From: Reyranella sp. | GTDB lineage: Bacteria; Pseudomonadota; Alphaproteobacteria; Reyranellales; Reyranellaceae | DNA: 8,806 nt | Assembly: GCA_016780605.1 (NCBI GenBank) | Contig: JADHLS010000172.1 | Span: forward strand, 1-8,806 | Direction of reading: 5' to 3' | Shown: one piece after another, positions 6,700 to 8,806 of the stretch | Numbering within the stretch: the stretch's first letter is position 1 | How the letters are laid out: the number at the start of each line of letters is the position of its first letter | Program-made: the position numbers and the translations under genes | The notes under the pieces: generated by a model | The model's database searches: none | Told to the model about the DNA's origin: nothing | What the model saw: the letters and a program-made list of their open reading frames with translations, nothing else

Positions 6700-6741
6700 C
6701 GCAATGGCAGGCCCGGTGACGCACCACCGACGCAATGGCAG
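6700..6741 (+). repeat. 11-bp direct repeat, 31-bp period
   Basis: CGCAATGGCAG occurs at 6700-6710 and again at 6731-6741. The 31-bp offset is close to three turns of B-DNA, so both copies face the same side of the helix. They lie 35-75 bp before the CoA-transferase ATG. This could be tandem half-sites for a regulator or a chance repeat. Confidence 0.45.
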
Positions 6742-6759
6742 TCTCGCGGCTTCATCATC

Positions 6760-6763
6760 GGAG
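6760..6763 (+). promoter_or_regulatory. Ribosome binding site deciding the CoA-transferase start
   Basis: GGAG lies 11 nt before the ATG at 6775, in a purine-rich stretch (gagcagaaagaaaa). It supports the shorter start, where the conserved CaiB/BaiF N terminus begins, over the ATG-like codon in the same frame near 6607. Confidence 0.55.
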
Positions 6764-6774
6764 CAGAAAGAAAA

Positions 6775-7974
6775 ATGCCGGGCGCACTCGCAGGGATCAG
6801 GATCGTCGACCTCACCAACATCATTCTCGGTCCCTACGGAACCATGTTGCTGGCCGATCAGGGTGCCGACGTCATCAAGGTCGAGGCGCCGGAAGGCGAC
6901 ATGGTGCGCCATATCGGCAAGCCGGCGAAGACCCCCGGCATGGGGCCGACCTACCTCTACGTGAATCGCAACAAGCGCTCGCTGTGCCTTGATCTGAAAA
7001 ACGCTGCGGCGCGGGCCGCCCTGCTGAAGGTCGTCGCCACGGCCGACGCCTTCGTGCATGCGCTCCGGCCCCAGGCCATCGAGAGCCTGGGGCTGGGCTA
7101 CGAGGCGATCCGCCGGGTCAAACCCGACATCGTCTATGTCGGCGCCTACGGCTATTCGGCCGATGGTCCTTACGGCAAGCTGCCGGCATATGACGACGCC
7201 ATCCAGGCCCGCTTCGGGATCGCCGACCTGATGGGCCGCGCGGCGGGCGACGACGTGCCGCGCTATCCGCCAACCATCATCGCCGACAAGACGGTCGGCC
7301 TCACCTTCGCCTTCGCCACGCTTTCAGCGCTGATGCATCGCCAACGCACCGGCGAGGGCCAGTTCGTCGAGGTGCCGATGTTCGAGACCATGGCCGCCTG
7401 GCTGATGGTCGAGCATCTCTGGGAACGGACCTTCAGCGACGAGGGCGAGGTCGGCTATACGCGGCTGCTGGCCCGCACCCGCAAGCCTTTCCGCACCCTC
7501 GACGGCTGGATGGCCATCCTGCCCTACAACGACAAGCACTGGCGCAATTTCTTCGAGATCGTCGGCCGCTCGGAGGTGCTGCAGGACCCGCGCTACGCGA
7601 CGCTGAACGCCCGCTCGCTGCACATCAACGACATGTATTCCATGGTCGAGGCGCTGGCGCCGACCCGGACCACGGCGGAATGGGTGACGCTTCTGGACAA
7701 GGCGCAGATCCCGAATGCGCCCGTATCTCGACCGGCCGACCTGTTCGAGGACCCACATCTTGTGTGGCGCCAGCTCTTCAAGAAGTACCCGCATCCCAGC
7801 GAGGGCGAGGTCATGATGGTCGAGCCGCCCATGCACATGAGCCGCACACCGCCCGCCATCCGCCGCATGGCGCCGTTGCTGGGTGCGGATTCGCGCAATG
7901 TTCTTTCCGAGGCCGGCGTCAGCGAGGCGGAGATCGCGACACTGAAGCAGCAGGGAGCGCTTATCGAGCCGTGA
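6775..7974 (+). CDS. CaiB/BaiF (family III) CoA-transferase
   Basis: 399 aa, soluble, the usual length for a family III CoA-transferase that moves CoA between carboxylic acids. The N terminus MPGALAGIRIVDLTNIILGP leads into the Rossmann-type half with GADVIKVEAPEGD (30-42) and NKRSLCLDLK (66-75). The expected catalytic aspartate is D171 in IIADKTVG, matching D169 in the LGDSNSG segment of formyl-CoA transferase, followed by ALMHRQRTGEGQFVEVPMFE (185-204). The glycine loop that shields the active site in formyl-CoA transferase is not apparent, so formate/oxalate is an unlikely substrate. The start at 6775 is supported by an RBS. A 56-residue upstream extension in frame is not family-like. It is divergent from marR and convergent with the downstream gene (14-bp overlap of stops). 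Context suggests it activates an acid from the neighbouring pathway, for example glutarate, but this is inference. Confidence 0.92.
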   Translation: MPGALAGIRIVDLTNIILGPYGTMLLADQGADVIKVEAPEGDMVRHIGKPAKTPGMGPTYLYVNRNKRSLCLDLKNAAARAALLKVVATADAFVHALRPQAIESLGLGYEAIRRVKPDIVYVGAYGYSADGPYGKLPAYDDAIQARFGIADLMGRAAGDDVPRYPPTIIADKTVGLTFAFATLSALMHRQRTGEGQFVEVPMFETMAAWLMVEHLWERTFSDEGEVGYTRLLARTRKPFRTLDGWMAILPYNDKHWRNFFEIVGRSEVLQDPRYATLNARSLHINDMYSMVEALAPTRTTAEWVTLLDKAQIPNAPVSRPADLFEDPHLVWRQLFKKYPHPSEGEVMMVEPPMHMSRTPPAIRRMAPLLGADSRNVLSEAGVSEAEIATLKQQGALIEP

Positions 7975-8806
7975 CGGCGAGTTCGGCGGCCGCCAGATCT
8001 TCCAGCGCGGCACCGACGGACTTGAAGAGAGTGATCGAAGTCACGTCGCCCGGCGCGCGCCCCTTCCGTTCGCCTCTCGTGAGCTCATGGAGGTCGCCGA
8101 TGACGTGGGCTTCGCCGATCGTGCCGTTGGCCAGCGGTTGGACGATGTCACCGCCCTCCTTGAGGGCACCGGCGCGGGTATCGACGTAGACCCGGGCGCG
8201 CGCCACCGCCTTGTCGTCGCTCTCACGCAAGCGCGGCGTATATGCCCCAACCAGGTCGAGGTGCTGGCCCTCGCGCAGCCAATCGCCTTCGACCAGTGGG
8301 GCGCTCGACAACGTCGCACACGAGATGATGTCAGCCGCGGCGACGGCCTCAGCGCGATCGGTAACGGACCGTACCGTGACTGGCCGCGACAGCAGACGCG
8401 GCAGCACCGACGAAAGGTCGCGGGCCAGCCTCTCGCCCTGCTCGGGCCTGCGGCCCCAGATTGCGACCTCGTCGATCGGGCGCACTTTTGCATGAACCCG
8501 GATCAGTTCCGGCGCCAACGCGCCCGTGCCTATCATCAGCAGGCGCTGCGACTCCGGGCGCGACAGGTAGCGCGAGGCGAGGCCCGAGGCGCAGGCGGTG
8601 CGCCGTTTGGTCAGCATGGTGCCGTCGAGCAAGGCGATCGTCTGCCCGGTCGTGCCATCGAGCAGAAGGTACTGGCCATAGATCGAGGGCAGGCCGCGCT
8701 TGCCGTTGTCGGGGAAGACGCTCACCACCTTGACGCCGATGTGGCTCCCCCCTCCTTCGGTAGATTGGGCCCGCGTCCAGGCCGGCATCAGCAGCAGGGT
8801 GGCGTC
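7961..8806 (-). CDS. Ornithine cyclodeaminase/mu-crystallin family protein, N terminus beyond window
   Basis: 281 residues are visible. The gene is cut by the right edge: the six codons before the first in-window ATG (8788) read DATLLL, giving the family phrase DATLLLMPAW, so the true start lies some 40-50 codons further right. Numbering from that M: GVKVVSVFPDN (18-28) in the substrate domain, LTKRRTACASGLASRYL (59-75) before the Rossmann fold, IGTGALA (86-92) as the NAD(P)-binding glycine motif, and the C-terminal GDLHEL (231-236) and ITLFKSVGAALEDLAAA (252-268). Family members include ornithine cyclodeaminase, alanine dehydrogenase and ketimine reductases. The wording here looks closest to the group annotated as delta1-pyrroline/piperideine-2-carboxylate reductase (LhpI-like), but the substrate cannot be fixed from this partial sequence. 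Its TAA (7961-7963) lies inside the 3' end of the convergent CoA-transferase gene. Confidence 0.88.
   Translation of the reverse strand, partial: DATLLLMPAWTRAQSTEGGGSHIGVKVVSVFPDNGKRGLPSIYGQYLLLDGTTGQTIALLDGTMLTKRRTACASGLASRYLSRPESQRLLMIGTGALAPELIRVHAKVRPIDEVAIWGRRPEQGERLARDLSSVLPRLLSRPVTVRSVTDRAEAVAAADIISCATLSSAPLVEGDWLREGQHLDLVGAYTPRLRESDDKAVARARVYVDTRAGALKEGGDIVQPLANGTIGEAHVIGDLHELTRGERKGRAPGDVTSITLFKSVGAALEDLAAAELAVTAR

Larger units (their letters stand above)
6423..6774. other. 352-bp divergent intergenic region (marR / CoA-transferase)
   Basis: No credible gene lies here; the open frames crossing it are upstream extensions of the two flanking genes and look like non-coding translation. 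It contains a perfect palindrome (6491-6500), an imperfect 24-bp dyad (6504-6527), an overlapping inverted repeat GCGGT/ACCGC (6497-6501 and 6513-6517), a 7-bp-arm dyad (6587-6606) and an 11-bp direct repeat (6700-6710 and 6731-6741). Its length suggests separate promoters for the two divergent genes. I found no convincing -35/-10 pair for the plus-strand gene. Confidence 0.6.

Noticed and set aside
6607..6774. 56-residue N-terminal extension of the CoA-transferase
   Set aside because: The extension lacks family similarity, while the ATG at 6775 has a GGAG upstream and begins the conserved N terminus directly.
6423..6824. 134-residue upstream extension of the marR frame
   Set aside because: It is Arg/Cys/Ser-rich and unlike MarR proteins, and it runs into the CoA-transferase gene. 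The in-frame ATG at 6482 falls in the candidate -10 box. The ATG at 6422 gives a normal 158-aa protein.
7985..7994. Palindrome GGCGGCCGCC near the convergent gene ends, as a terminator
   Set aside because: It lies inside the coding end of the cyclodeaminase-family gene (Ala-rich codons) and has no T-run on either strand.

Overview
The window comes from a GC-rich bacterium. Third codon positions are strongly G/C and the genes are packed with 4-nt overlaps. The gene families point to Proteobacteria, most likely an alphaproteobacterium (Hyphomicrobiales or Rhodospirillales type). This placement is inferred from composition and family resemblance only. No mobile element, RNA gene or CRISPR array was recognised.

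Layout, right to left on the minus strand from 6422 to 23: a MarR-type regulator, then four genes, each joined to the next by an ATGA stop/start overlap. These are the FAD subunit of a molybdenum hydroxylase, a fused [2Fe-2S]-molybdopterin catalytic subunit of the same enzyme, a homologue of 6-hydroxynicotinate reductase with an N-terminal cysteine cluster, and a UPF0280 (ApbE-superfamily) protein. The operon probably continues beyond position 1. On the plus strand, divergent from marR across a 352-bp intergenic region, lies a family III (CaiB/BaiF) CoA-transferase. It converges, with a 14-bp 3' overlap, on an ornithine cyclodeaminase/mu-crystallin family gene that runs off the right edge and lacks its N terminus here.

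Working model (inference): the molybdenum enzyme hydroxylates an N-heteroaromatic acid such as nicotinate, and the reductase dearomatises the product. That is the logic of Eubacterium nicotinate fermentation and of the tetrahydro-oxonicotinate route reported for Azorhizobium. The UPF0280 protein may mature a flavoprotein of the pathway. The CoA-transferase could activate a downstream dicarboxylate such as glutarate. MarR could sense a pathway ligand, by analogy with NicR of Pseudomonas putida. The substrate is not shown by the sequence. The ring-opening amidohydrolase expected in such a pathway is not in the window.

The marR/CoA-transferase intergenic region (6423-6774) and the 76-bp gap before the FAD-subunit gene hold several short palindromes and a phased direct repeat that look regulatory. 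They share no common consensus.
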